Shown piece after piece: positions 30,490 to 41,158 of a stretch of DNA of 64,000 nucleotides (position 1 is the stretch's first letter; every line of letters begins with the position of its first letter). The DNA lies in assembly GCA_032717465.1 (NCBI GenBank), contig CM064670.1, positions 13,670,431 to 13,734,430 on the forward strand, given 5' to 3'. The translations under genes were made by a program, and so were the position numbers. The stretch comes from Coenobita brevimanus (taxonomy: Eukaryota; Arthropoda; Malacostraca; Decapoda; Coenobitidae). Under the pieces are notes generated by a model, which was not told the origin of the DNA, ran no database searches, and saw only the letters and a program-made list of their open reading frames with translations.

Positions 30490-33402
30490 GTGGAGACGTG
30501 CGTGTTGATGGGCAGCCCGGGCAGTGTTGGTGTGCGGCTGGCAGACCACAACCATCTCAAGTACACCCTTGCCATCACCAGGGTCGGCTTACTTGTTTTC
30601 AACCATGTCTTTGCCTGGGGTTTCAACGGAGATGCTGGCAATATTAAGGATGCACTCTTCAAACTTGACAGTTATTCCTCGGTTAAGTTCCGGAAGGACT
30701 TCAATGCAGCTCAGCGTAAAAAGCTGGAGAGAAATGATCCTGTGTCTGCTTTTGATATCTCACTAATTTACAAGTTGATACAGATGTTGTGTGGCGTCAG
30801 ACCTGCAGATGATCCGGTATGGACTACAGAATCTTCAGACTCACTGGAATATTGTCTGTATAAAATAAAAAATAAGAGGAATGAAATTGCCCATGAAAAT
30901 ATCAACATGTCACCAGAAGAACTGGGAACCATTCTTGACGAATTAAAAATTTTGTTTACGACAACAATCGAGAATGCTGGAAAAACTTTCAGTGTGGAGC
31001 TGTCTGAGGTGAATCCTGTGCTAAAATCAGTCACTTCTGAGCTGGATGCCATTAGAGACTCGCCGGTGCCAGTAGCCACACTGGCAGAGTACGAGCAGGA
31101 GGTGCTGGCCACAAGGAGAACTCAAGTGATGGAGGCAGCAGGCAGGGAGTCTGCTCAGATGCACAGTAACATGAGCCAGGTGAGCGTTGTGCCATGGTTG
31201 ATGTCTGGCCACACTGTCAGTATTGATACTATTTTTACCAGACCCACACTAAAACGAGATGAGTTTGAGATCAGACAGAGACAGTTGTCAGAAAAAGAGA
31301 GTTGTGTTGAGGTGCATAAAATTCTACAAGCACAATGTAGTGATGGGTCACTTCCACAGGTTACTTTAGTGTCGGCTGTTAATGGAATGGGAAAATCTTC
31401 TCTATTGAAATATATTTTGAGTAGAGCAGCAGGTAGCCGAAATGAAATTGAAACCATGGAGAAATATGATTTGATTCTAACCCTAGACTGCCGAAATAAC
31501 AAATTTTCCTCACCAACTGAAATAATGAATTTGCTCTTGCCTCGCACAGCAGCCATGTTCCAGGAGGATCACTTCAAAGCAGCTCTCATTTCCCTTGACC
31601 TGCTTATAGTAATAGACAATATTGATGAATTAGATCAAACTTCTTTTAGGTCCTTCATGGAGTTTTTAAGAACTATTTCTCAGGGAAGTCGAATCTTGGG
31701 TACTGTATGTCGGGAAAAATCATCCAGTATACAGAGGCAGCTGCAGACATTCAACATACGTGTGCTGATGTTAGAGACTGATGGAATTCCAGATGACCAA
31801 ATGGTTACATTTTTGCAACGGACAATAAAATGCTTTAATACATACAAGAAAGGTGGAGTGACAGACGAGAAGGAGCTGTGTGTGCTGATAACATCCCAGC
31901 GTCCTCACCTGCAGGACCACTTGAAATCTCCCGAGATTCTGAGCCTCATAGCTCTCAGTTGGGCATTTTCATGTGGTCGTATCGACACCTCAACAACAGT
32001 CACTGAAATTTTCATGCTGGTGGAGGAACTATTGCTATACAAGGTCTTACAGAACTTGCCAGGATTTACCTCATCAAATATCAGTACCCAAAATGTCTTG
32101 CAGTCTGGGCTAAACAAATTTGTACACTCACTCAGTGGTGTGGCTTTTGAGTGCATTAAGAAAGGAACATGTGTTATAGATGCAAAAAATGTAGAATATC
32201 TTACCCAAGAATGCAGGCATTTAAATCTTCCTCCAGGCTACATTATCTCAGCTTTCTTGAATTACACAAATAAAGCAGACACTAGCATTCCTTTGGGGTC
32301 TCAGGTGGTGTCCTTCCCTCGAAAGTCAATGCTTCATTATTACGCCGCCTGGTTCCTTCTCCACCGCCTTCAAGAATGCACAGCTGCCACAACCTTTCAG
32401 GAGATTATGGAACTTAAGGATTCAGACTTCACGGAGAACCAAATGTCAAGCCTTCAGTGTGTGATTAAATTTTTGTTAGGAATGTTAACGATGAGGAATC
32501 TAAGCCAACTCAAAGTAAGGGCACAGGAGATTGTCAAAATGCTGAAAGTTCTTAATGTTTGTAAAGCATCTCAGTGGTTGCAGTACATTGAAGAGGCTAA
32601 AGCAGAATCATCAATAACCCAAATAATCATAAAGGAGATGGGTACTGTATGGGAAGTAGAAAACACAGCGATATCGCTTGTTTTAGCCAATATTCTCAAA
32701 AGTTATAAGCCTCAACAATTAATTATAACAACTACTGATTCTCCTGAAAAATACCCACATTTAAAAGAAGTTTTGAAAGTGTGCAGTGTCTCCCCCGACA
32801 TGAGACTGTCCCTGCATCTATACAATCACTTTTGGTCAGAGAAAGTATCTGTCACTGACAACCTTCTAAATATAATAATAAGTGGAACATCACCATGCAA
32901 ACTTGAGTACTTTGCTGGACGCTTGAGCAGCTCAGCCATTACTAAATTACCCAAGTCTCTTACACGACTGGCCATTCATGTCACTGCTGATATGCTCAAG
33001 TCCTTAAACTCAGTCTTGCCTTCACTCACGAATTTAGAATTACTGTACTTGAACTTGGATGTTCCCACAACTACAGATCCTCATGAACTTCCACGTCTTT
33101 GTCTGCCCAGGCCACATACATCATTGTCTGTGGACATGTGGGGCATCACTTTGGCATCAGTCCCCTGGGCTTGTGACGCTGCTGAGAGGCTAGCCAAGTC
33201 CTACACTCGTCTGGTGCTGCGGCGAAGTGAACTGAGTGCAGGACAGTGCCGGCAATGGGTGGGCGGGCTGCAGAAAAGGAACTTGACGGTTTCTTGGATG
33301 GTAATTGGTTCCTCACAATCCATCACTTCCAAGCACAAGGAGCGTCTCCTTGTAGCAGCTAAAGTCATTGGTTGTAATAAACTGGACTGGATAAAAGTGT
33401 GA
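30490..33402 (+). CDS. HEPN-NACHT NLR-like protein
   Basis: 970 codons without interruption, the only long intact non-transposon gene here. The frame opens with GTG at 30490; the first ATG is 30508 and is the likelier start if no upstream coding exon exists (numbering below is from 30490). Residues about 22-165 match the DZIP3-type HEPN domain, with LEYCLYKIKNKRNEIAHE holding the R130-x4-H135 motif. Residues about 265-480 form a NACHT-type STAND NTPase: Walker A AVNGMGKS (296-303), Walker B LLIVIDNIDELD (371-382), then SRILGTVCRE. A helical region follows, with FPRKSMLHYYAAWFLLH near 609-625. A weakly leucine-rich end (SLTNLELLYLNLDV, 845-858) closes it. No transmembrane segment or signal peptide. 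By analogy with NLRs it could be a cytosolic immune sensor; ligand and output are unknown. Confidence 0.9.
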   Translation: METCVLMGSPGSVGVRLADHNHLKYTLAITRVGLLVFNHVFAWGFNGDAGNIKDALFKLDSYSSVKFRKDFNAAQRKKLERNDPVSAFDISLIYKLIQMLCGVRPADDPVWTTESSDSLEYCLYKIKNKRNEIAHENINMSPEELGTILDELKILFTTTIENAGKTFSVELSEVNPVLKSVTSELDAIRDSPVPVATLAEYEQEVLATRRTQVMEAAGRESAQMHSNMSQVSVVPWLMSGHTVSIDTIFTRPTLKRDEFEIRQRQLSEKESCVEVHKILQAQCSDGSLPQVTLVSAVNGMGKSSLLKYILSRAAGSRNEIETMEKYDLILTLDCRNNKFSSPTEIMNLLLPRTAAMFQEDHFKAALISLDLLIVIDNIDELDQTSFRSFMEFLRTISQGSRILGTVCREKSSSIQRQLQTFNIRVLMLETDGIPDDQMVTFLQRTIKCFNTYKKGGVTDEKELCVLITSQRPHLQDHLKSPEILSLIALSWAFSCGRIDTSTTVTEIFMLVEELLLYKVLQNLPGFTSSNISTQNVLQSGLNKFVHSLSGVAFECIKKGTCVIDAKNVEYLTQECRHLNLPPGYIISAFLNYTNKADTSIPLGSQVVSFPRKSMLHYYAAWFLLHRLQECTAATTFQEIMELKDSDFTENQMSSLQCVIKFLLGMLTMRNLSQLKVRAQEIVKMLKVLNVCKASQWLQYIEEAKAESSITQIIIKEMGTVWEVENTAISLVLANILKSYKPQQLIITTTDSPEKYPHLKEVLKVCSVSPDMRLSLHLYNHFWSEKVSVTDNLLNIIISGTSPCKLEYFAGRLSSSAITKLPKSLTRLAIHVTADMLKSLNSVLPSLTNLELLYLNLDVPTTTDPHELPRLCLPRPHTSLSVDMWGITLASVPWACDAAERLAKSYTRLVLRRSELSAGQCRQWVGGLQKRNLTVSWMVIGSSQSITSKHKERLLVAAKVIGCNKLDWIKV

Positions 33403-34835
33403 TGTGTGGCTAATGCCTTGGAGGTCTTATGAGGCTATTCTTGGTGAGAAATTTACTTCAGTGATTCATAGTTATAGTCACTCCCATACGTAACAAAATG
33501 AGCGCTTTTATACTAAGTACGTTGCATATTCTGCTACAGGAATAATATTCCAAGTATTATGAAAAAGTTTGGATATTGCAGATGGAAATCAAGTGAATAT
33601 TTAGACCCAGGATCAAATGCTGGCAGAACTGTGCTCTCTCCTGAGGAGAGAATAGGCTAACACCAGGAGTTAAGAGAGTTTCAGATCTCGTAAAACATTC
33701 CAGTACTAGGAAGTAAGACAGTCGCTTCCATACCGTGCCCATTGCTAGAGACAACAGTGTGTTATATAATTATGTATCTGGGTCAAAACTCACCATCGGT
33801 TCACACTCAGAGTTTATGTCAGTTATATAAATTCAGGCTACCATCAGGCAATTTTATTCTACTGTGGAGGAACTGCAATTCGATGGGATATATGCTTAAA
33901 AGTAAGGCAACACATACTATACAATAATAATGTCAATTTCGTAAATGTATGAGAATGTGGTAAAGTACAGTAAAGAATCCCTTCCATCTGTTGCTGTGAG
34001 ATTGTATGTTGAAAGTAGTCCACAACAGATAGGGACATATAGAAATGAGAAGCAGGTGTGAACAGTTGCACCCTTACTGAATAGTAAGGGATGATGCCGG
34101 ATGACTAGACAGGTAACATAATTAAAAATTATATTACCTAATTTGTACATAAATTAAGTTATATTTTATATAGATAAATTTATAACTGTGTTCATGCCCA
34201 TATCAATTATATATGTGAAACGTAGTAGTACATAGTTCTATAAAGTGAATGTATGTGAGGCTTCTTTTAAAAATGGCATTCAGGTCAGGTCGTCTAGATT
34301 AGCGAGAGAATTAATGATGTGAGCGAAATTATTTTGTATGAGCATTCCAGGTATGATCCATCGTCACAGCTTATGAATCTGTCTTCACGAAACCATGTCA
34401 GGCGATATGACGTCTAAGGAGAACTATATTTATATATATATATGGTCAACACACACACACACACACACATTAGAAATACATTTTTAACTTAATGTACTTA
34501 TTTTTTGTAGCTATTTGTTGAGAGGATCATGAAAACCATGGTGTTCCATTGGACAGGGTCGTTATCTGCTAGTCATTGTCTGAGTTGGGTGTTATAAAAA
34601 CTCTTACCTGTAAGAAGCTGATTTGTAATAAACATTTCAAATTCTCTATTAAATGTGTTCCTTCTCCTCGTGTCACTGTTCCTAAAAATACAAAAAATCC
34701 TACAGGGTAATACATCCTCTTGCTTCCTGCAGATACTCCTATGTTTGATAGACCTGGCACTCGAGGCCTTGCTTTAGACCTGGAGGCGGAGGCGGAGGTT
34801 CTTAGAAGATAAAGAGGTCAAGTCGAATGCCGAGG
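33403..34835. other. 3' flank of the HEPN-NACHT gene; no further gene seen
   Basis: AT-rich, presumably 3' UTR and intergenic. A possible poly-A signal AATAAA at about 34627. Contains a short AT run near 34430 and a (CA)n run at 34449-34470. Confidence 0.5.
34449..34470. repeat. (CA)n microsatellite
   Basis: Uninterrupted CA dinucleotides. Confidence 0.95.
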
Positions 34836-35515
34836 TTAACCTTTCTTCAGAAGGACTTCAGGCCGAGACTGCCTTGGAGGCCTTATGGGGCCTGAGCACA
34901 AATATAAATAATTGCAAGACACCTTAATCCCGTAAAGGCTGGCCACAAATAAATTGTCTCCATGTGGCCCGGTCCCCCGCCCTGCCAAGGCAGTGGCCCT
35001 GCTCCTAGCACACCCCCCTCCCCCTCTCTCATGTACCTCTCCAGTCCATCCCTCCATCTCATCGTTGACCTCCCCATCCCTCTCCCCCACTACACCTCAC
35101 CCACATACACTTTCCTCTTTAGTCTCTCACTCTCCATCCTCTCCACACGGTCAAACCACCTCAGTGTATTGCTCCTAACGCTTTCTGTCACATCCACATT
35201 CACACTTCAATGCTCCTTCACTTCCTCATTTGTCAGTCTGTCTCGCCATGTAACTCCACATGCTCCTCTCAGATAACTCATTTCCACTGTTCTTACTTTT
35301 GTGTCCTTCCAGCAAGGTCCAAGCTTCACTTTCATACGTTAGAGTTGCTATCACAATACTCTCATGTAAGAACTTTTTTACTTCTTTGCTCACTTCTCTG
35401 TCTCTTATCATTGCTTTTAAAGAACCAGCAACCTTTCTTCCATGCTGTACCCTTTCAAACACTTCACCCACCAAACTTCCATCCATACTCATCACACTAC
35501 CCAAGTATTTAAATG
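34836..35515 (-). pseudogene. RTE-like LINE C-terminal fragment
   Basis: On minus: FKYLGSVMSMDG, the RT thumb motif of this LINE group, then a helix rich in basic residues (GRKVAGSLKAMIRD), ATLTYESEAWTL and MWSYMARQTD. After frame changes the tail follows with RWRDGLERYMRE and PWQGGGPGHM. The order agrees with the C-terminal third of an RTE-type protein. Several frame breaks make it nonfunctional. Its upstream end abuts an unrelated I-like LINE fragment at about 35515. Confidence 0.75.
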
Positions 35516-35519
35516 CGGA

Positions 35520-36000
35520 AAGGAAGGGGAACACTGGAAGACGTTGTTGGAATGTAGACGGGCAATCAAGAAAAAGGTGATGGATAGTCGTTGGGTAGTT
35601 ACAGTGTGAGCAGGTTGGCTGAGAATCATGGCTCATCAAATGACCATGAGTTAGGCAGGTATGACCTAAGCGAACACGAGCAAGGATTGTTTCCCACAGA
35701 TGATTACTGTGGATTCATGTGTCCCAGGAAAGAACAGAGGGTTTAACATTGTGAAGTTTGTTGTGAACCTGTTGGTCCCATAAGGATTGTTAATGATCAC
35801 GGAAGAGGCGGGTTAGAAGAGGGAAACAATTAAAAGCCGGAATGGGGCGGAGGAAGGACCTAGAGAAGGAAGCAGCAGAGCGCGCCAAGAAGTCAGCCTG
35901 TTCATTACCTGTAGTTCCAATATGGCTAGGAACCCAGCAGAAGCCAACCGACCTTTTCTTAACAGAAAACGAAACAGGCACTCCTGAAGTCAGAAGTGAA
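35520..36000 (-). pseudogene. RNase H and zinc-knuckle end of an I-like LINE
   Basis: On minus, the last RNase H motif VGFCWVPSHIGTTGNEQADF (with the terminal catalytic Asp in the QADF segment) is followed by LARSAASFSRSFL. About 200 nt later comes the C-terminal CCHC-like motif CSHCNYPTTIHHLFLDC. RT and the first RNase H motifs are absent. Same domain set as the end of the LINE at 48519-49964, but a different family. Confidence 0.75.
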
Positions 36001-36110
36001 CTGAACTGAAATATTTGTTGTTTTAAAAGGTACAGAACGCTAATACAACAAAAGAAGGTGGTGGGTCTTGCCACACACCTCAGCCAATACAGCTACATAC
36101 AGTTAGTAAT
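36000..36110 (-). repeat. tail repeat, copy near the I-like endonuclease
   Basis: Shares CAACAAAAGAAGGTGGTGGG and ACATACAGTTAG with 14960-15115, and in reverse complement with 15755-15850. Confidence 0.5.
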
Positions 36111-36239
36111 TGGACATTCATCGGTGTGGCCACAATATGGTTCTTGGGTGTATCCACATACCCTTTGATAAAAACAAGTTACACTCTATGTCTATGTTAT
36201 GAAATACAGAGGCATTCGTATGATGTATTACAAGGGTTA

Positions 36240-36960
36240 TGGACATAGCAGCAGAGTTTAGGTAATTTTACACTTGGAATGACTAACCTTTTCCATGGGT
36301 TGTAAAGAATGGTACATAATGTAAGAGAAGTTTCTAGAGCGAAATGACCACTGAGTAACTACCTGAGTACATGAGTTTCAGCAGGACTTGTTTCAGAGTT
36401 GAACAAAACTACATAGTCGAGCCTGCCTCCCTGAATATGAGTAGGAACATTTTCACCTGTAAGTAAAGCAGTATGAACAGCATCAAGGAAATTTTTCCAA
36501 CGCACACCATTGACGTTGGAGGTTTTGACGCTACCCAGATCTGCAGATCTACATGTCTGGCATTAAGGTCTCAGAGTAGAATAGTTCTGTCCTCAAGAAT
36601 GCAAGTGGGAAGGGAATCCACATGAAAGCAACAAGCATGAACGTATATATTCACAATATAAATATGTATGCTGTCAAGATGTAAGCAGACTACTGTGTAT
36701 TCAGTTCCATTGTGTACACCTTTTTCAAAGAGTGTAACAGGGAGATTAGACTTAACATACACTGTCAAGCCCCTGGAGCTGCATTCGTCTTGATCCAGGA
36801 TGAAAACACTATAACCTCTTAGGTTGGGCACATCACGTCCTACCTCCTGTAAGGCGATCAGAGCAGGTTTGTTCACTATAACATAAAAGTGGAGGTCAGC
36901 AAAGTGAGTCCATAAGCTGTTTAAATTCCAGGTCAGGAAAGTGTAGGGGGAGCTACCCAT
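36240..36960 (-). pseudogene. I-like LINE endonuclease
   Basis: On minus from 36960: TFLTWNLNSLWTHFADLHFY, LIALQEVGRDVPN (with the catalytic Glu), RGLTVYVKSNLPVTLF and VCLHLDSIHIYIVNIYVH give the N-terminal half of an apurinic-type endonuclease. Beyond a frame change at about 36570, the later half is traceable with DLNARHVDLQIWVAS and VLFNSETSPAETHV. No RT follows. Frames are broken, so it is inactive. Confidence 0.72.
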
Positions 36961-38523
36961 ATGGCTGGTGGTCTCACTGCCATCTGTTGTACCGCTGCCG
37001 TTAACTGCTCAATCGAATGCCTAAATTTTGCCATGTGTCGGGTCGAGGCATTGTTGTTCCTTGTAAGCTTCTCTACCTGGGTACAGAGAGATGGCCTAGT
37101 TTTTTCCTTAGGGCGAGTCACCGTCGAGTATGTGTCCAGCGACGGGCTCCTCACCACCGCCATGACATGGATGAGGGGAAGCCCTGGCTGCAGAATCGTC
37201 GTCCACTGTGTCAGACTCAACAAAGAAGTCTTCCACTTGTTTTTGTTGTTGCGAACGTTTTTCCACCGCCTGGAGTCTCCAGGATAGGTCTTGCACTGCC
37301 AACTAAAGATCCCTAACTACTTCCCGTAGGCTTGGTTCATGCTGACCGGAATCGCCATCCGGGGGCTAGCTTGCCAAGGACTCAGCAGGACGTATTGGTG
37401 GCTGACCGTGCACGGATGCAGCGGAGGATGTTTGCCCCAGATGTGGGAAATTTAAGGCCTGAAGGCGGGTGTCCCAAACATTGTTCGGTGGCGGAGGTGG
37501 TGGTTGGGCTTCATGAGTTTGAGCGGCAGTGTGCCGTGGCGCCGGGGTCGTCTATGTTTTCTGGGGACAAAGGAACGAGTGGGCATTGTGTTCCCCTCCA
37601 CAGTTGCAGCACTTGGGTTTGAAGTGTTTGCCTCTCTTGATTTTTTCCAGACAGGTGCTACCTTCATGCTTCCCAGCACAGAAGCGGCACCTGTATGCTG
37701 CACTATACTTCCATGCCAGGTGCCCCACCTGCTACAGCGGTAGCAGAGGTTAGGCTAAGAAGCATAGCGTGCAACTCTCTTGTATCCCAGTGCCTTGATG
37801 AATACTTTCTCAAGAATCTCCTCCTCTAACAAAACAGTAAGCTGCGGCCTGGAATACTGATCTGCCATTCTTCTCTTCATCCACAGGACATTTTCTGGTA
37901 TCTCAAGGTCCTCCACGGCCCAACAGACAGGAACACCATGAATGATAATCCTGGAATGGGGACGGTTGACCACAGCTTCCAAGACAACGCCCTGAAATTC
38001 ATCTCTGGACAGGCATTGCAGGGCCATTATTCACAGTCACGTGTGGATGTGTCTTACCTTCTTTGAACAGTACCTCAAAATCAGGAAACCGTTTTGCCAC
38101 TGAAATGGCCCACTTTGCTTTTTGTGAGAGGGAGAGCTCACAATCCGAGAGAAAATTCAGCTTCATGCACTCTGGCACCACGTTGTTCCTCCGGGACACC
38201 GAAGTCCATGACACGTTCAGGTGTTGGCACATTGCCGTCCTTCCCTGTGCGTTGTCGTTTGTTGACACACGGTCCTGTGTCACTTGTGACGCACGGTGCC
38301 GCTCGCGCCGTGGCACCGGCACCACCATCCACGTTTGTGTCTCGTGTTTGAGGTACTTCTTGTCCCTCCCCGTCACTCTCTGAGGACGGGAGACTATCAT
38401 GGACATAGTCTGGGCCATGTTGCTGTAGGTATGGTCAGAAGGGCAAGGCCAGCGGCGCTTGCGGTGATTGCGGTGACGGTGAGAGCTGCGGGGAGGCCAT
38501 GTCGGCACACACCCGCACTCCAC
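36961..38523 (-). pseudogene. I-like LINE ORF1 (gag-like RNA-binding protein)
   Basis: On minus from 38523: a basic N terminus, then a central domain (SLSQKAKWAISVAKRFPDF; after a frame change near 38030, RIIIHGVPVCWAVEDLEIPE). Zinc knuckles around 37560-37740 follow: LCYRCSRWG, CRFCAGKHEGSTC and CNCGGEHNAHSFLC, the last two reached through another 1-nt frame change. The C-terminal tail (37300-36960) is Gln/Arg-rich. ORF1 proteins of this type coat the LINE RNA. It directly precedes the endonuclease region, as expected. At least two frameshifts. Confidence 0.7.
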
Positions 38524-38548
38524 GGCCGCTCGGCAGTTACTGTGTCAT

Positions 38549-38587
<39 letters not shown>
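38549..38587. repeat. (GA)n microsatellite
   Basis: Uninterrupted AG dinucleotides just beyond the 5' end of the I-like LINE fragment. Confidence 0.95.
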
Positions 38588-38590
<3 letters not shown>

Positions 38591-39190
38591 TCAGGTGTTG
38601 ACGTACTAACTTCAGGTATTTCCAGAGGTCATTCTAAGACGGATGTTCTATGAGCATATGTCGGATTCGAAACGGTTATGAAGTCAAGGGCATTTAAACC
38701 TGAACAGTGGCAATGGGAAAAATACATATTGCACAGGTCCGTAACCACGGGGGGGCTATGGAGGGGCTTAGCCCCCCCAAAAAAAAACTCATTAGTCCCC
38801 CCAGAAGTTTTTCACTTAGAAGCGTATATGATTTACTTACCCACACACCAGGGAAATATACGAAAATTCAAGCCAGATATGCTACTTCGTCATGACACAT
38901 TATATGATTCTATAAAGCTACATGTTTAATGACGGTTATCATAATTATGGTCATGATGCAATTCATTATATGCAAAATAGCCTGTTATGGGTTATAAGTG
39001 TTAGACGGGAATTTAGTTGAATCGGGTCGCGGTTGAATGAACCGCATCAGCGCGGCGCAACATGAGAACCAAAGCAAAGTTCTCAGAGCTCGTCGAAGTA
39101 TGTCAGCATAAGTGCTGTGCAAACGTTGAGTTAGCTCCACAACCGGCAAAATGAGTTCGAAAGCCTCCCTGCAGTCCGGACTCTTTTGCT

Positions 39191-39800
39191 GTGACCCCAT
39201 CTACTGGACAAAACAAAGAGCAGCCGCTCATCGCTGTGTATTTCGAAATACTGGATTCACTCACCAATGAACTTGAGAGGCGCTTCTCAGAGTGCAACAG
39301 CAAATTGGTGGTTTTTATTTGCGCTTTGCTACCATGCTCCGAGAAGTTTCTCGATCTGGACCAATTGCAACCACTCAGTTATTTGGTCAGCAAGACAGGA
39401 GCAGCTTCCGACGGATTTCTCCTTCGACATGAGGTGAAGGCTGTTCGGAACATGGTTCAAAAGAAGCTTCCATCTTCATGTCAGGAGAGCAGGACTGCCA
39501 TCAACAAGTATCTTGAGTGGTTCCGCGGAATGGAGCTCCAAACACCCTTCCCGAACTTGCATACTCTCCTCTGTGCTGCCTTTACTATTGGGACATCTTC
39601 TGCTACATGCGAAACTACTGTTTCAACGGTAACAAGGCTTCTGACTCCGTACAGATGCATGACCCATTAGAGGAAATGCCAACTCGCTCTCTTAGGATCT
39701 GAAAAAGAAAAAACCGCTGCACTCACCGTGGCTGAACTAACTGAAATGTTCCAGCGAATAAGTCGGCGTATATCTGTATGATTGTCTGACTACGAGTGAT
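39191..39800 (+). pseudogene. hAT transposase C-terminal remnant
   Basis: A 160-codon frame (39191-39670, opening with GTG) reads like the C-terminal half of a hAT/ZMYM1-type transposase. An acidic-aromatic helix (AVYFEILDSLTNELERRF) and LLPCSEKFLDLDQLQPL lead into the dimerisation region FPNLHTLLCAAFTIGTSSAT, followed by CETTVSTVTRLLT. After a frame change at about 39670 the last helix continues (LTVAELTEMFQRISRR) to about 39780. The catalytic N-terminal part is missing. It lies between matched hAT ends, so this is the element's own, dead transposase. Confidence 0.82.
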
Positions 39801-39843
39801 GGAGGCTGTGAACATTCCTGAAGCTATGACACTGTAAAATGTA

Positions 39844-40366
39844 CAGTCAGGGAAAGTTTCGCATTACCCACCTCTCATAGCACTGGTGTGAGACGGGTGA
39901 ATGTGAAGCAGCAGCCAGACCTCATGTGTCTGGTAATTGTGAGTGTGAAGGAGGGGAAGATGGGGAGTTGGGGGCAGAGGAGGGTTTGTTAATAGGTTGG
40001 GAATCACGTGTGAGTCTGCAATGGATGATTTGGACGGTGTGTTTGAATTAATTTAGTAAGGATAGATGACAGTGTCATGCTAGCATTTTATTTTAAAAAA
40101 TTACGTTGATGTCTGTATAGTCAGTGTTGTCAGGAAAGTTATGGAAGTTTGCTGGGTTCGGACAAAGGTTTGAATGCTTTCATTCCCTTCCGACTTTAAC
40201 ATAAGACGTTTCCCTGGGAGATATTCGTAACGAAACTCTCCCACCCCCGGCCACGCTCCCTCCCACCCACAGTTACCAGACATGTGGCGTCTGGCTACTG
40301 CTTCGTGACTATTCTTGGACCACCAATGCTCCGAACAGTGGGTAATGCGGAACTTTCCCTGACTGT
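39844..40366. mobile_element. TA-flanked MITE (Tc1/mariner-like) nested in the hAT
   Basis: Ends CAGTCAGGGAAAGTTTCGCA (left) and, reverse-complemented, CAGTCAGGGAAAGTTCCGCA (right), each continuing to TTACCCAC and flanked by TA. Similarity of the two ends extends for about 110 bp with gaps (shared AGCCAGAC and GTCTGGTAA). No transposase inside. Its insertion is younger than the hAT. Confidence 0.88.
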
Positions 40367-40540
40367 ACATATATTGTGTATGATGCAGTTGTGATCAACA
40401 ATATTACCAGAATAAACAATTAAACAATATGATTGTTTCATGAAAAATTTCACACGTTAAACCATAAACAATCACGCCCATGCATTTCCTCTGTATTTCA
40501 TTGGGCACAACCTTGAAAAGGTGCTAAGAAAAAAATATGA

Positions 40541-40541
40541 A

Positions 40542-40572
<31 letters not shown>
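40541..40572. repeat. (AAT)n microsatellite
   Basis: ATA triplets; a short (CT)n run follows at 40651-40665. Confidence 0.93.
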
Positions 40573-41158
40573 CCGTAATAAACAATAAAAATAAAAATAT
40601 TTACGATAAGAAATTAATATAAACTCACAGCCGTTAAACCAAACAATAATCTCTCTCTCTCTCTCCTGGGCTGAGGACGGCTGTGGCTCTCCCGCGTGGC
40701 GTTTAACATTTTCAGCCTCATAAACGCACTTTGTATTTTACTCTGGCTAACTCCAGACGATTTATTACGTCACAAGGAAACTCCTCGAGCCTGGGAGTGT
40801 TAATGCACCCTTAGATAATATCAGTTTCCCCAGGTCAGAGTAATTTGGACAAAAAAGATAATTCTTCCGTCGGAATTTTCAGCCTTATGATATCAGTTCC
40901 ACAGACATGTACTGTAAGTGACGTTCACATGTAGAGAAAATAATAACGTTCATTTTGGTACCAAAAAACTGGTTTCAGCTGGTGTTAATGCTTACACTAG
41001 TATAATGCAGCATATATTTAGTTCATTACATGTTCATACAATACATTCTAGAAGAATTATACGTGGAAGGAATAGTATAAGAAAATACAGCCCCCTCCCC
41101 CTACGATAGAGATGGCCCCCCCCAAATTTCAAGTCTTGGCTACAGGCCTGATATTGCA

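Larger units (their letters stand above)
38734..41150. mobile_element. hAT DNA transposon with perfect 8-bp target duplication
   Basis: The left end CAGGTCCGTAACCACG and the reverse-complemented right end CAGGCCTGTAGCCAAG match at 12 of 16 positions. The flanking 8-mers 38726-38733 and 41151-41158 are both ATATTGCA. Inside lies a hAT transposase remnant. G/C homopolymer blocks sit just inside both ends, like the MITE at 18256-18909. A second element (39844-40366) is nested in it. Confidence 0.9.
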
